Shown here: piece by piece, positions 32,694 through 41,770 of the stretch
Layout: each line of letters opens with the position of its first letter
Numbering within the stretch: the stretch's first letter is position 1
Assembly: GCF_000236805.1 (NCBI RefSeq)
Contig: NZ_AGFX01000009.1
Location: forward strand, 124,001-188,000
Reading direction: 5' to 3'
Source: Paenibacillus peoriae KCTC 3763
GTDB taxonomy: Bacteria; Bacillota; Bacilli; Paenibacillales; Paenibacillaceae
DNA length: 64,000 nt
Translations under genes and position numbers: made by a program
The notes under the pieces: generated by a model
Told to the model about the DNA's origin: nothing
What the model saw: only the letters and a program-made list of their open reading frames with translations
Databases searched by the model: none

Positions 32694-35600
32694 ATGAAGA
32701 AAAGCAAAATCACAAGTGCAATTTTAGCGGCTCTATTATTTTTGGTAGCAAATACGACGCAAATCAGCGCAGATTCAAATTTTTCAATAGCTATAAATGA
32801 TAATGTGGCTAATGCCTCAATTGGCGACTATGAGAGAGTGGAAAATGCGGATTTGAGCGGACTGATGTTATCGAGCGGCACGCTGACTCCTGCTTTTGCA
32901 GCTGGAACAACTGAATATAGTGTTAATGTTCCTTATGATGTAACCAGTATATCGGTAACAGCCAGCGTTTATGACAGCAACGCCACAGTGAAAGTAAACG
33001 GGAAATTTGTTGCAAGCAGGCAGGCAAGCGACCCAATTATCTTGAGCGTTGATAGTAATAACATCATCACCATCGAAGTAACCGGACAAGAAGGAATGAT
33101 GACGAAACTATATAGGGTGATCGTGACGCGAGCACCAGGTTCACCTTCACCACAGGAATGCATATCGCAAGAAACGGGAGGGCCTCTTTGGATCACGGCA
33201 GCGTGTATCGACCCACAGTATAACAATCCAGTTATTGATGGGGAGGTTGATCTAACATCTCCAGTTCCGCATCACAAAGTGTCAGGCCACTTTGAGGGTA
33301 CTGATGCGAAGTTCAACTTCTACTTACCGCCGGAAGAACAGTGGAAGGGCCGCTTCTTCCAGAAAGTATATCCGCTTTATGATGAGAATGCCTTTGATAG
33401 TCATATTGCTTTCGGAGCAGCCAGCGGAGCTTATACGGTTCAGACGAATGCAAGTAGCGGATACCGAATTGATGCAGCCGCGGCAAAGTTCTCTAAGGTG
33501 TACGCGGCGGATTACTACGACACTGACGATTATATCTATGGATATATATACGGTGGGAGCGGAGGCTCTCTTCAGACGATTGGTGCTATTGAAAATACTA
33601 AGGGAGTGTGGGACGGAGCAGTGCCATTTGTCCCGGTTGTACCGACGTCCATCCCAAACAATGCATTTATACTGGCCTATGCGAACTTCGTGCTTGGAGA
33701 CAAGGATTTACAGATAAAGGATGCATTGGGCCCGGGAGGCAACGGTGACCCTTATTCCAGTTTGAATGACATGGAGAAGGCAGTACTGCAAGAGGTGACG
33801 AAGCTGGGAGTTCCTTTAAGGGGATTGGATGGGGTGCTCAGCCTGAACGATCTTCAGAGTCTCCTCTTTGGTTTCGGAGACACGATTAAATCAATGGATA
33901 GCACATATGTCGAAGATTTCTGGAACAAGCCAGGCTACCTGGGTACGGAACAATCGGACCTCGGAGATTTGTTCCGCAAAGCCAAGATCGATCAATTGGC
34001 CACCGTCACTCAGGTCAGCCAGGGTGAGCATAATGTACCGATAAGCCTTTCTCTTGATAACGCGCCATCGACACTGCCTCGAACCGGTGCGGATTACACA
34101 CTTTATGCGGCTGACGGGACGACGAAGATCGGGATACTGAAGGGTTCACTTGATCCGACTAATAAAGTCTTCACGATTGGGAGCGGGAACCCCGATAGTG
34201 TATTAAGCGGCCTAGAAACCGGTGCCAAACTGCATATTGACAACCGATGGCATCTTGCGTTGCTATCGTACCATCGTCACCAGGTTCCGAGCGGACCAAA
34301 TTTCTATTCATGGGATCAATATAGAGCGGCTGATGGAACCACCATTTATCCTCAGCGTCCTATGGAGATTGGCCCCATGATCATGAGTGGTGTTGCAGGC
34401 GGTGGTTCACACAACGGGCATATCCAAGGAAAAGTCATCCTTATCTCAAATCTGCTCGATATGGGATCTTTCCCGTGGCATTCGGACTGGTATAGTGCAA
34501 GGGTGAAGAATTACCTCGGTGAAAGCTTCGATGATCATTTACGTGTCTGGTTCAACGACAATGCGGACCATTACGATAATGGAGCAAGCACTTATACTGT
34601 TGTGCAATACGACGGCATTCTCGAACAGGCACTTCGTGACCTGAGCGCTTGGGTAGAACAGGGGGTGGCTCCTGCAGAGTCAACCCATTACAACGTAGTC
34701 GATAGTCAAATCAAATTGCCGGAGAGTGCTGCGGAACGTAAGGGGATACAGCCAATCGTCGATTTGCTTGTTAACGGCACTACTAAAATTTATGTTAAGG
34801 CCGGCCAACGTGTCACCTTCCAGGGAAAAGCTACAGTCCCTTCTGGTTACGGCAAGGTTGTGAAAACCGAATGGGACTCCGAAGGTACGGGTAACTACAA
34901 GGAGTTATCTTCCAGAACCCCCGCGGCTTCGGTAACGGAGTCAGTATATTTTACCTATACCAAGCCAGGGACCTACTACCCAGCTCTAAGAGTGACTGCA
35001 CAGCGGGATGGTGACAAGGAATCACCTTTTACACGAGTTGAGAATCTGGGACGTGTCCGTGTAGTTGTAGAAGAAGAGCAGAAAAATTCAGGAAACGGGA
35101 AATCAAGCGAAAATGAGAACCCCTTAGGAAGTATACAAGACAAGGCCGGAGAAGGGGACTCCTTAGGAAGCATACAAGACAAGGCTGAGGCAAATAACGG
35201 TAAAATAAGGGTGAAACCAACGATAAATGCTAATGGAAAAGCAACTGTTCAACTGAACACTGAAACTGCTAAGCGTGCACTCAAACAAACAGCTGGAGAC
35301 AAACTTGAAATTAAAGTAGAGGCAATTGAAAGTATAAATGAAATTGAAATCGAATTTCCTGTAGATGTATTGTTAAGTGATGGAAATACTCGGATTAATA
35401 ATTTCGAAATCGAGACAGGTTTAGCTACATTAAATGTATCTTCAAAGTTGATTTCTAAGAGTTCAGCAAAAGCAAAGAATGTAAAGGTTTCTGTGACTAA
35501 AGTGAACCCATCCAGCCTATCACCGGAGATACAAGCTCAATTGAGCGATAGACCGGTTTATAGTTTCAATTTAGAAATTGATGGTAGGAAGGTAAGTGAA

Positions 35601-36338
35601 TTTGATGGGAGAAACGACATTCAAGTGACAATACCCTATGAATTGAAGTCAGGCGAGCAACCCAATAAGATTATCATCTATCAAATCAGGGATAATGGAG
35701 ATTTTGAAATTGTAATGAGTGGAAAATTCAACAAAAAAACAGGTGGGATTGCTTTCAAGCCTAAGCGATTGGGTAAGTTTGCAGTTGCTTTTACGGAAGT
35801 GAACTTTCAAGATGTAACAAAAGAATGGGCAAAGGAGCCGATTGAGGCTTTAGCTGCAAGGGGCGTTATCATTGGAACTGGGGATGGAAAGTTCAATCCT
35901 GACGATAAAGTGACGAGAGCCGAATTCATTACGATGCTGATGAATGTTTTTGAACTAACCGATAGTAATGCGACAACGACCTTTTCAGATATCAATATAG
36001 GCACATGGTGTTATGATGAGGTTGCAACAGCACAACGGCTAGGTATTATTAAAGGCAGACCGGATGGCAGCTTTGGTGCACAAGATGAAATCACGAGACA
36101 AGATATGGCTATAATGGCTTATCAAGCAATGACATATGCCGGGCTGACATCAGATAGTGAAACCCCATTAAGATTTGTAGATGCAAATAGCATTTCTTCA
36201 TATGCGTTAGAAGGCGTTACTGCAATGCAAACTGCTGGAATAATAAGCGGAATGGGTAATGGAGAATTTGCACCAAAGTCTAAATCAACTCGTGCGCAAG
36301 CTGCAGTTGTAATTAATAATATTCTCTTCTCATTATAA
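32694..36338 (+). CDS. SLH-anchored surface alpha/beta-hydrolase with cadherin-like and PKD-like domains
   Basis: 1214 residues, exported and cell-wall bound. A signal peptide (~1-26) is followed by a cadherin-like beta-sandwich (~52-148). An alpha/beta-hydrolase domain (~160-690) has nucleophile motif GGSGGS (serine about residue 289) and a candidate distal histidine in DNADHYDNG. A PKD-like beta domain (~700-800) is followed by a linker with two copies of LGSIQDKA, a beta-rich domain (~840-1035) and three SLH repeats (~1038-1214, first with FQDVTKEWAKEPIEALAARG). AAGGAAGGGGAA precedes the ATG. The GxSGG context and length resemble tannase/feruloyl-esterase-like hydrolases, suggesting release of esters from plant polymers. 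A relic of a second copy lies at 40516-40663. Confidence 0.85.
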   Translation: MKKSKITSAILAALLFLVANTTQISADSNFSIAINDNVANASIGDYERVENADLSGLMLSSGTLTPAFAAGTTEYSVNVPYDVTSISVTASVYDSNATVKVNGKFVASRQASDPIILSVDSNNIITIEVTGQEGMMTKLYRVIVTRAPGSPSPQECISQETGGPLWITAACIDPQYNNPVIDGEVDLTSPVPHHKVSGHFEGTDAKFNFYLPPEEQWKGRFFQKVYPLYDENAFDSHIAFGAASGAYTVQTNASSGYRIDAAAAKFSKVYAADYYDTDDYIYGYIYGGSGGSLQTIGAIENTKGVWDGAVPFVPVVPTSIPNNAFILAYANFVLGDKDLQIKDALGPGGNGDPYSSLNDMEKAVLQEVTKLGVPLRGLDGVLSLNDLQSLLFGFGDTIKSMDSTYVEDFWNKPGYLGTEQSDLGDLFRKAKIDQLATVTQVSQGEHNVPISLSLDNAPSTLPRTGADYTLYAADGTTKIGILKGSLDPTNKVFTIGSGNPDSVLSGLETGAKLHIDNRWHLALLSYHRHQVPSGPNFYSWDQYRAADGTTIYPQRPMEIGPMIMSGVAGGGSHNGHIQGKVILISNLLDMGSFPWHSDWYSARVKNYLGESFDDHLRVWFNDNADHYDNGASTYTVVQYDGILEQALRDLSAWVEQGVAPAESTHYNVVDSQIKLPESAAERKGIQPIVDLLVNGTTKIYVKAGQRVTFQGKATVPSGYGKVVKTEWDSEGTGNYKELSSRTPAASVTESVYFTYTKPGTYYPALRVTAQRDGDKESPFTRVENLGRVRVVVEEEQKNSGNGKSSENENPLGSIQDKAGEGDSLGSIQDKAEANNGKIRVKPTINANGKATVQLNTETAKRALKQTAGDKLEIKVEAIESINEIEIEFPVDVLLSDGNTRINNFEIETGLATLNVSSKLISKSSAKAKNVKVSVTKVNPSSLSPEIQAQLSDRPVYSFNLEIDGRKVSEFDGRNDIQVTIPYELKSGEQPNKIIIYQIRDNGDFEIVMSGKFNKKTGGIAFKPKRLGKFAVAFTEVNFQDVTKEWAKEPIEALAARGVIIGTGDGKFNPDDKVTRAEFITMLMNVFELTDSNATTTFSDINIGTWCYDEVATAQRLGIIKGRPDGSFGAQDEITRQDMAIMAYQAMTYAGLTSDSETPLRFVDANSISSYALEGVTAMQTAGIISGMGNGEFAPKSKSTRAQAAVVINNILFSL

Positions 36339-36351
36339 CGTTTGTTTTACA

Positions 36352-36389
36352 GAGGCTTAACCACCATCGTATGATGATGGTTAAGCCTC
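36352..36389 (+). terminator. Hairpin terminator after the SLH-hydrolase gene
   Basis: GAGGCTTAACCA pairs with TGGTTAAGCCTC around an inner CATC/GATG stem; the T tract is weak (ATTGTATG). Confidence 0.65.
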
Positions 36390-36493
36390 ATTGTATGTAT
36401 GGCTAATGGGCAGCATGCATTAATTGTTCATCTACGAAAAATAGGGATTTCACTCAACGCGACAAGAATCAATTACTAAAATTTAAAAGCCCC

Positions 36494-36522
36494 TTGTGTA
36501 TAGATGTTTCATTGCGTATAAT
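36494..36522 (+). promoter_or_regulatory. Promoter of the first Rrf2 gene
   Basis: TTGTGT (36494-36499), 17-bp spacer, TATAAT (36517-36522). The bases around and after the -10 (ATAATGTGCTTAT ... TTGCAATT) recur before the paralogue at 43.8 kb, pointing to a shared operator. CAATTTAAATTG at 36538-36549 is a perfect palindrome. Confidence 0.6.
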
Positions 36523-36566
36523 GTGCTTATCAAGGTTGCAATTTAAATTGAGAAGGAGGGAGAATA

Positions 36567-37022
36567 TTGAGTACAGCGTCTCGGGGTGTTTACATTGGTC
36601 CCCCTCGTCTAAAAATAGCGATTCAGGCCATTGTTTGGCTAGCCAAAAGTGGCAGCATGATAAGCAGTGCGTTGATAGCGAGACAAGTCGATTCGCATGC
36701 CACCTTTATTCGCAGAGTTATGCAGTCATTGAACAATGCCGGTATTGTTGAATCAAAAGGCGGACGGGAGGGTGGATATTTTTTAAGAAAATCTTCAGCA
36801 GAGATTACGATAGGCGATATATACGAAGCAATAAGTAGTATTTCGAATGATGTTGAAATTAATGTGGATTGCGGAGATGACGGAGAAAAGTTAGATGTTG
36901 AACAGTTAGATGTTGAACTTGAAAAGATTCTCCAGGAAGCCGAATTAAAGACAATTGAGTATTTGCGAAGTTACACGATTGCTCAATTAATGGATCGAGT
37001 CCAATTCTTTAAAGAACAATAA
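36567..37022 (+). CDS. Rrf2 family regulator (paralogue 1)
   Basis: 151 residues from a TTG start (GAAGGAGGG at good spacing). The winged helix occupies ~10-85 (SALIARQVDSHATFIRRVMQ; VESKGGREGGYFL), followed by a helical dimerisation tail. Iron-sulphur Rrf2 proteins carry three cysteines; here only one (NVDCGDD) is present, so a single-thiol or cluster-free sensor is likely. It differs from the protein at 43874 at only about ten of the first ~88 positions. It precedes a broken and an intact SDR gene, its probable targets. Confidence 0.9.
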   Translation: MSTASRGVYIGPPRLKIAIQAIVWLAKSGSMISSALIARQVDSHATFIRRVMQSLNNAGIVESKGGREGGYFLRKSSAEITIGDIYEAISSISNDVEINVDCGDDGEKLDVEQLDVELEKILQEAELKTIEYLRSYTIAQLMDRVQFFKEQ

Positions 37023-37041
37023 AGCTCGATAGCTAACACTA

Positions 37042-37070
37042 AGTTGCAGAATCATATGCAACTTTTTATT
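37042..37070 (+). terminator. Terminator of Rrf2 paralogue 1
   Basis: AAGTTGCA/TGCAACTT stem followed by TTTATT; nearly identical to that after paralogue 2. Confidence 0.75.
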
Positions 37071-37129
37071 AGAATAAATTGTGCTTAAAAAAAGCACCAA
37101 AAAGAAAGAAGCATCAATTAATATTACTT

Positions 37130-37480
37130 TATTTGGTGTAAGGGGGTGATGACATTAAAAAAATAGTTATAGTTACAGATGCCCAGTATCGGGATAGCAA
37201 TTTCAAGTAAATTACTTGCACGTGGGTTTACCAGTTTAGTTTTACGGAGTCGCCTGCCGGACAGAAAAATGCTCAGTCTTTCAGAAAAAGGCATCATATC
37301 GTTTTTGCGAAGAAAATGGCTAAGCGTCTGGAAGGTACGGATGTGAAGATCAACGGCTTGCACCCCGGACTGATCAAGTCGAGCTTGCTCAAGCAATTGC
37401 CGAGCTTTATACAGTTTAAGTTCGGGCAATATTTTAAAAGCGAGAAGAGTGAAAACGTCGCCTGGAGCAAATGATGAAGC
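37130..37480 (+). pseudogene. Broken SDR gene
   Basis: Short frames read KKIVIVTDAQYRD at the left and FAKKMAKRLEGTDVKINGLH, then PGLIKSSLLKQLP at the right. The second is the region after the SDR active site (NxLHPG). The middle, with cofactor and catalytic motifs, is deleted and frames do not connect. Confidence 0.6.
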
Positions 37481-37563
37481 GACAAATGAAAGTTTTTGGT
37501 CATTAAGCATGAAACTAGTTGGTTTACATGTCTAAAGAAGATGAAAATGAGGAGGACATCCAT

Positions 37564-38271
37564 ATGAAAAGAAAAATTGCAATCATTACAGGAGCGAATC
37601 GGGGCATCGGGTTTGAAATTGCCAAACAGCTAGGCAAGCTTGGTGTCACCGTCATCATGACGGCTCGCAAAGAAGATCAAGGAAGGGCTGCCTGCGACAA
37701 ATTGAAGAAGGAAGGGCTTGACGTTCATTTTCACCAGCTTGAAATGACTAACGAGTCCAGTATCCACAAGTTGGCTGACGACATGCGGGAGCAATTCGGA
37801 GTCGTTGATATTCTGGTCAATAATGCAGGTATCAATATCGATGGTAATAAGGATACGACAAATATCGATTTGGATACAGTTCGAACTACGATGGAAACGA
37901 ATGTGTACGGCCCGCTTCTCTTATCGCAAGTGCTCATACCTTTAATGCAAAGCAGTGCAGACGGCAGAATCGTCAATGTATCCAGCAGCATGGGAGCTTT
38001 AAATGAAGGTATGGGCGGGTATGGAGGGAATTTTGCATACAGTATGTCCAAAACTGCCCTGAACGCGCTTACGATAAAATTGGCAGGAGACATAAGTAGC
38101 AGCAGAATCACGGTAAATTCGATGTGTCCGGGATGGGTTCGTACCGATATGGGCACTGCCGCCGCTCCGAGATCGGTTGAGCAAGGGGCCGATACGGCTG
38201 TTTGGCTGACGACGGGCGATGTAGGAATGACCGGCAAGTTTTTTAGAGATCGCGAAGTGATCAGTTGGTAA
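37564..38271 (+). CDS. SDR family oxidoreductase (carbonyl-reductase type)
   Basis: 235 residues, complete classical short-chain dehydrogenase: TGANRGIG cofactor motif (~9-16), NNAGIN, catalytic serine in NVSSSMG, YSMSK (YxxxK) and the CPGWVRTDMG loop. The arrangement resembles plant-type carbonyl reductases/SalR-like SDRs preferring NADPH (arginine in TARKED). The ATG at 37564 follows GAGGAGG. It lies downstream of an Rrf2 gene and of a dead SDR gene. Probably detoxifies carbonyls or quinones. Confidence 0.92.
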   Translation: MKRKIAIITGANRGIGFEIAKQLGKLGVTVIMTARKEDQGRAACDKLKKEGLDVHFHQLEMTNESSIHKLADDMREQFGVVDILVNNAGINIDGNKDTTNIDLDTVRTTMETNVYGPLLLSQVLIPLMQSSADGRIVNVSSSMGALNEGMGGYGGNFAYSMSKTALNALTIKLAGDISSSRITVNSMCPGWVRTDMGTAAAPRSVEQGADTAVWLTTGDVGMTGKFFRDREVISW

Positions 38272-38305
38272 CAAAATAATCCCTTTTATACAGGTGATAT
38301 CATTG

Positions 38306-38383
38306 ATGAAAGCTTTAGTTCTGGGTCAACCGGGTCATCCCAAAACGCTTCGAATATCCGATATACCTATTGTCCATAAATAA
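38306..38383 (+). pseudogene. 25-codon start of a zinc-type alcohol dehydrogenase/quinone reductase
   Basis: MKALVLGQPGHPKTLRISDI followed by PIVHK and a stop is the usual first strand of medium-chain dehydrogenases. The rest is gone. Confidence 0.55.
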
Positions 38384-38440
38384 TAAAGTTTTAGACTGTA
38401 CAGAATCGCTAAACTAACTGGGGATAGTTCAATAGTTTCA

Positions 38441-38490
38441 CCAGAAATTTCCGGACTCCTTGTGAGAGAGTTCGGAAATTTCTGGTTCTT
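38441..38490 (+). terminator. Rho-independent terminator
   Basis: CCAGAAATTTCCGGACTC pairs with GAGTTCGGAAATTTCTGG (one mismatch); TTCTT follows. The remaining bases to 38717 show nothing recognisable. Confidence 0.7.
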
Positions 38491-38717
38491 CCCAGTTTAA
38501 CATGACTACTAGCCGTCTATCCTTGTAAGTGAGTCCTGGGGGAAGAGATGAAGGATGACGGAAAATGAGATATTTAATAGAGCTTTGAACTTAGGTCTGT
38601 ACTTGCTATATCTGCATCAATCAGTATATTGGTTGTTTTTTAATTTTATTGAGTTCAAAATCTTATGGACAGACTGATTAGCAAATCTTAAAGCAAAAGA
38701 AAATATGTATTAAATAC

Positions 38718-38749
38718 TTGACTCTCCTCATTAGGGGAGACATTAAACT
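38718..38749 (+). promoter_or_regulatory. MerR-type promoter of the GNAT gene
   Basis: TTGACT (-35, 38718-38723) and TAAACT (-10, 38744-38749) are separated by an over-long 20-bp spacer containing the dyad TCTCC-N8-GGAGA. This is the classical layout of promoters that MerR-family activators distort. A MerR gene lies at 39443-40252. Confidence 0.65.
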
Positions 38750-38787
38750 CAATTTGTAAGCTAATCAATTAAAAGGAGGAAGTCAAA

Positions 38788-39420
38788 ATGAACTTAATTA
38801 TTAGAGACATTAAAAAAGAGGATATAGAGCCTGTTAAAGCAATTATTGCAGATACTTGGAACGCAAAGGATTTTATAGAGGATGAAGGCATAATAAATGC
38901 AGCAGTTACAATGATGTTTATAAATCCAATATTAAATAAAAGTACTTTTGGAAGAGTAGCTACATTAGATGGAGAAGTCATTGGTGTGATTTTTGGTTCA
39001 AAAGTTGGTGAAACAACAACTTATAGATTGCTACAAGAAGATTATACAAGTGAATTGCTACAACTCCTAAATCTAAATGACATAGAACGAAAAGTTTTTG
39101 TTGAACTCACCTCCATGACTAATGAGGCATACAGCAAGTTAATTAGAGGAAAAGAAAATGAGTTTCAGGGTTGCTTAGAATTTTTTGCTGTTTCTGAAGA
39201 AGCTAGAGGAAAAAAGATAGGGAAAAAATTATTTAATGAGCTCATCTCTTACTTAAGAGATACAAAAGCAAATAAAATTTATGTGTATACAGACACAATG
39301 AGTAACTATGGATTTTATGACCATAATGGATTTGTCCGTCTTGATGAAGAACTAACTGTATTTAATCTACCTATCGGTAAACTCGAAAATACTAATTTTA
39401 TTTATGAATACAAACTTTAA
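38788..39420 (+). CDS. GNAT family N-acetyltransferase
   Basis: 210 residues. The acetyl-CoA binding site is in FFAVSEEARGKKIGKKLFNE (about 132-151), followed by the VYTDTMSNYGFYDHNGFVRL strand-helix-strand typical of GNAT enzymes. AAAGGAGG precedes the ATG. It has a MerR-type promoter and a convergent MerR gene, recalling BltR-bltD of Bacillus, where the acetyltransferase acts on polyamines. The substrate here is not shown. Confidence 0.9.
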   Translation: MNLIIRDIKKEDIEPVKAIIADTWNAKDFIEDEGIINAAVTMMFINPILNKSTFGRVATLDGEVIGVIFGSKVGETTTYRLLQEDYTSELLQLLNLNDIERKVFVELTSMTNEAYSKLIRGKENEFQGCLEFFAVSEEARGKKIGKKLFNELISYLRDTKANKIYVYTDTMSNYGFYDHNGFVRLDEELTVFNLPIGKLENTNFIYEYKL

Positions 39421-39442
39421 GCTAAAAGTCAGTCTACCTCAT

Positions 39443-40252
39443 TTATGGGGTGGACTTTAGGCTAATTTGAAATTGGGAGAAGTGATTATATTGATTAAAA
39501 ACATCTGTTACTAAATAAAACATATAAACCTTATTACACGTCAAACTGTTTTTCTCCAAATATTCTTTTACCAACTGAAATGTTTCAATTTCAGTATCTC
39601 CCGTACAATTAACAGTTAAATATTCTCCCTTGGGTAATTTAGATACAGTAGAGGTATCTTTAAGCAATCTATAATCATCTGATGTTATTAGACGAAATAC
39701 ATCACTGATCTTCCAATTATCATAGTGACATGAATAAATTAATCCATACTGAAACGTATGGGCTGCAAATTCGTCTAACTTTTCATCTAACTTATCGAAT
39801 GATTTTATCTCATTAAGTTCTCCACCTTGAGTAGGTAAACTTAAAAAGTATCTGTTTTCAAATGTCTGAATATTAAATCCATTGTTCATAAGTTCATCTT
39901 CAGATGAATGAATAGCAGCCCTTAATATTTCTATTCGTTTATTAAGTTCCTCTAATTTCTTTATTTCTTTATGAATTTCTTCATTTTTCTGCTCTAAGTA
40001 AAGTTTAAGGTAATTAGTATCGGCTTTAGCAAATAAGGCTTTAATTTCTTTAACACTTACATTGCTTTGCTTACAAATTTTTATAATATCCAGATAGATG
40101 AATTGATTAATTGTATAATAGCGATAACCGTTATCGGGATTAATGTATGCAGGTATTAACAAGCCAATATTATGATAATAACGTAAGGCTTTTATCGTAA
40201 CATTTTTTAATCTAGAAACTTCCCCAATTGAAAAATATCTTTTGTTCTCCAT
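39443..40252 (-). CDS. MerR family multidrug-type regulator
   Basis: 269 residues. The MerR DNA-binding domain (~1-75) includes FSIGEVSRLKNVTIKALRYY and DNGYRYYTINQF, the linker helix follows (~80-115, charged coiled coil), then a GyrI-like/BmrR-type effector domain with PKGEYLTVNCTGDTE and FYLVTDVFNQYN. This matches BmrR/BltR-type regulators of lipophilic cations. The ATG at 40252 has GGAGG upstream. It is convergent with the GNAT gene, whose promoter has the MerR spacing. Confidence 0.92.
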   Translation of the reverse strand: MENKRYFSIGEVSRLKNVTIKALRYYHNIGLLIPAYINPDNGYRYYTINQFIYLDIIKICKQSNVSVKEIKALFAKADTNYLKLYLEQKNEEIHKEIKKLEELNKRIEILRAAIHSSEDELMNNGFNIQTFENRYFLSLPTQGGELNEIKSFDKLDEKLDEFAAHTFQYGLIYSCHYDNWKISDVFRLITSDDYRLLKDTSTVSKLPKGEYLTVNCTGDTEIETFQLVKEYLEKNSLTCNKVYMFYLVTDVFNQYNHFSQFQISLKSTP

Positions 40253-40295
40253 AAATTCCTCCAATTAGTGTTTTGCAGGAGCGGCCTTTATACGG

Positions 40296-40515
40296 TCAAG
40301 TCATTCTATACCTCAAAGCACTTTCTTTTCGATACGTCGTCGGCAGAACCCCCGTTTCCTGTTTAAACGCCTTCGTAAAATAATTATAGTCGGATATGTG
40401 CAACTCGTTCATATCCAAGCTAAAAGCGCTTAATTCTTTGCTGATTTCAGACCATAATCGCTCGCGGTTTTCGGTTTGCAGGACCTGGCCAAACATGATA
40501 TAGCCGATCACTAGA
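40296..40515 (-). pseudogene. AraC-type regulator, C-terminal fragment
   Basis: ISDYNYFTKAFKQETGVLPT and then TYRKES is the last recognition helix of an AraC protein; the first helix-turn-helix is unrecognisable and no start remains. The open frame begins inside the adjacent SLH-protein relic, showing a deletion junction near 40515. Confidence 0.65.
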
Positions 40516-40663
40516 TTGGTAATAATAACATCATCACCATCGAAGTAACTGGACAAGAAGGAATAAGGACGAAACTATAATTTAAGGCAGACCGGATGGC
40601 AGCTTTGGTGAGCAAGATGAAATCACAAGACAAGATATGACCGTAATGGCTTATCAAGCAATG
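40516..40663 (+). pseudogene. Relic of a second SLH-hydrolase gene (two ends fused by a large deletion)
   Basis: 40516-40579 nearly repeats 33049-33113 (cadherin-like domain, around VTGQEGMMTKLY), and 40584-40663 nearly repeats 36051-36131 (second SLH repeat, around GRPDGSFGAQDEITRQDMA). About 3 kb lying between these segments in the intact gene is absent here. Only scattered differences are seen, so the duplication is fairly recent or was homogenised. Confidence 0.8.
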
Positions 40664-40772
40664 CAAAAACAGTGGTTGCTAAATGCTCTATCTCCACATA
40701 AAAGATAAGAACAAAAATGGGGGAAATGTGCTCACAGCAATGCAATGGCATTAGTCTTTTAGGTAAACCCAT

Positions 40773-41336
40773 TTATCCAGTCAGTATATTATCAAAATTG
40801 TAATCCACTTCTAATATTAGCTTTGTCAGACGTTCTTTAGGGTAGGAAAAATTGTTTTCAGCCCAATATTCAATAATAGAAATACAGCCCTGAAGATGAT
40901 ATTTAGCCATAAAAATCCACTCCTCGCTTATCTCCTTTTGATTCGTTTCATAATTCCATATTTCTATATATTTTTCTTCAAGAAAAGCAAGTACTCGGTC
41001 ATGAAAACTTCGATTTCTATTTTTATCCAAAAAAATTCGTATTGTTCCCGGATTTTTGTAAACGTAATCAATCAATTTTGTAAACACATCTTCATAGGAG
41101 TGGGTAGGATCCCCAACTATAATTGCAGCAAGCTCATTAATAACATTACCTTCCATCTGTTCATACAAATCGTAGACATCTTTATAATGCGTGTAAAAAG
41201 TAGCTCTATGAATATCTGCCCGGTTTGTTAACTCTCGAACTGTAATGCTGTGCAATTCCTTTTCCATCAATAGTTCGGCAATAGCGTTCCAAAGCGCTTT
41301 TGTTGTCTTCTTGACCCTTCGATCATCTCTGTTCAT
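40773..41336 (-). CDS. TetR family transcriptional regulator
   Basis: 187 residues from the ATG at 41336 (GAAGGATG upstream; a longer open frame lacks similarity). The N-terminal helix-turn-helix reads SITVRELTNRADIHRATFYT then HYKDVYDLYEQ. The C-terminal helical domain resembles TetR_C types found next to DhaS-like and envelope genes. It is divergent from the acyltransferase-like membrane gene at 41771, with a gene fragment between. Confidence 0.9.
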   Translation of the reverse strand: MNRDDRRVKKTTKALWNAIAELLMEKELHSITVRELTNRADIHRATFYTHYKDVYDLYEQMEGNVINELAAIIVGDPTHSYEDVFTKLIDYVYKNPGTIRIFLDKNRNRSFHDRVLAFLEEKYIEIWNYETNQKEISEEWIFMAKYHLQGCISIIEYWAENNFSYPKERLTKLILEVDYNFDNILTG

Positions 41337-41557
41337 AAATTCATCCTTCTCACATGAAAATAAAGTTATATTTATGTCATAAAAAAACGACGTTATGTCT
41401 ATTATCATACAATAATATAGGAAACTCAATGATATCCGCTTGCTTTTTTGAAAATTGGCAAAGAATTTTAAGTATTTTATTTCTAGACGACATTAATAGT
41501 TATAAGTGTTGTTTTGGCGACATAGTTGAGTTGTATTGAATATAGAAAAGCGACTTG

Positions 41558-41701
41558 GTGTCTATTAAAATAAAATTTAGAAAAATACCAGAAGTTTATT
41601 TCTATACGGACAGCGGTTCTACTTATCAATTCTATCTATATCGTGGTTTTTTAATGGTTAAAGAGAAGATGAACGTAATAGCTTTTGCTCTTGATAAATA
41701 G
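41558..41701 (+). pseudogene. GNAT acetyltransferase, C-terminal fragment
   Basis: A 47-codon frame reads VYFYTDSGSTYQFYLYRGF and then MVKEKMNVIAF, the last strands of a GNAT fold. The acetyl-CoA site is missing. A GTG opens the frame but without a ribosome site. The 41337-41557 stretch upstream holds only AT-rich sequence. Confidence 0.55.
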
Positions 41702-41770
41702 ATGCACCTGCCCTGTAATTCAAAAGCGGTCTAATCTATATTATTGAAGTAACAAATAAGGAGGATAAGA

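Noticed and set aside
36567-37022. Rrf2 paralogues as iron-sulphur IscR/NsrR-type sensors
   Set aside because: Only one cysteine is present in each, whereas the cluster needs three.
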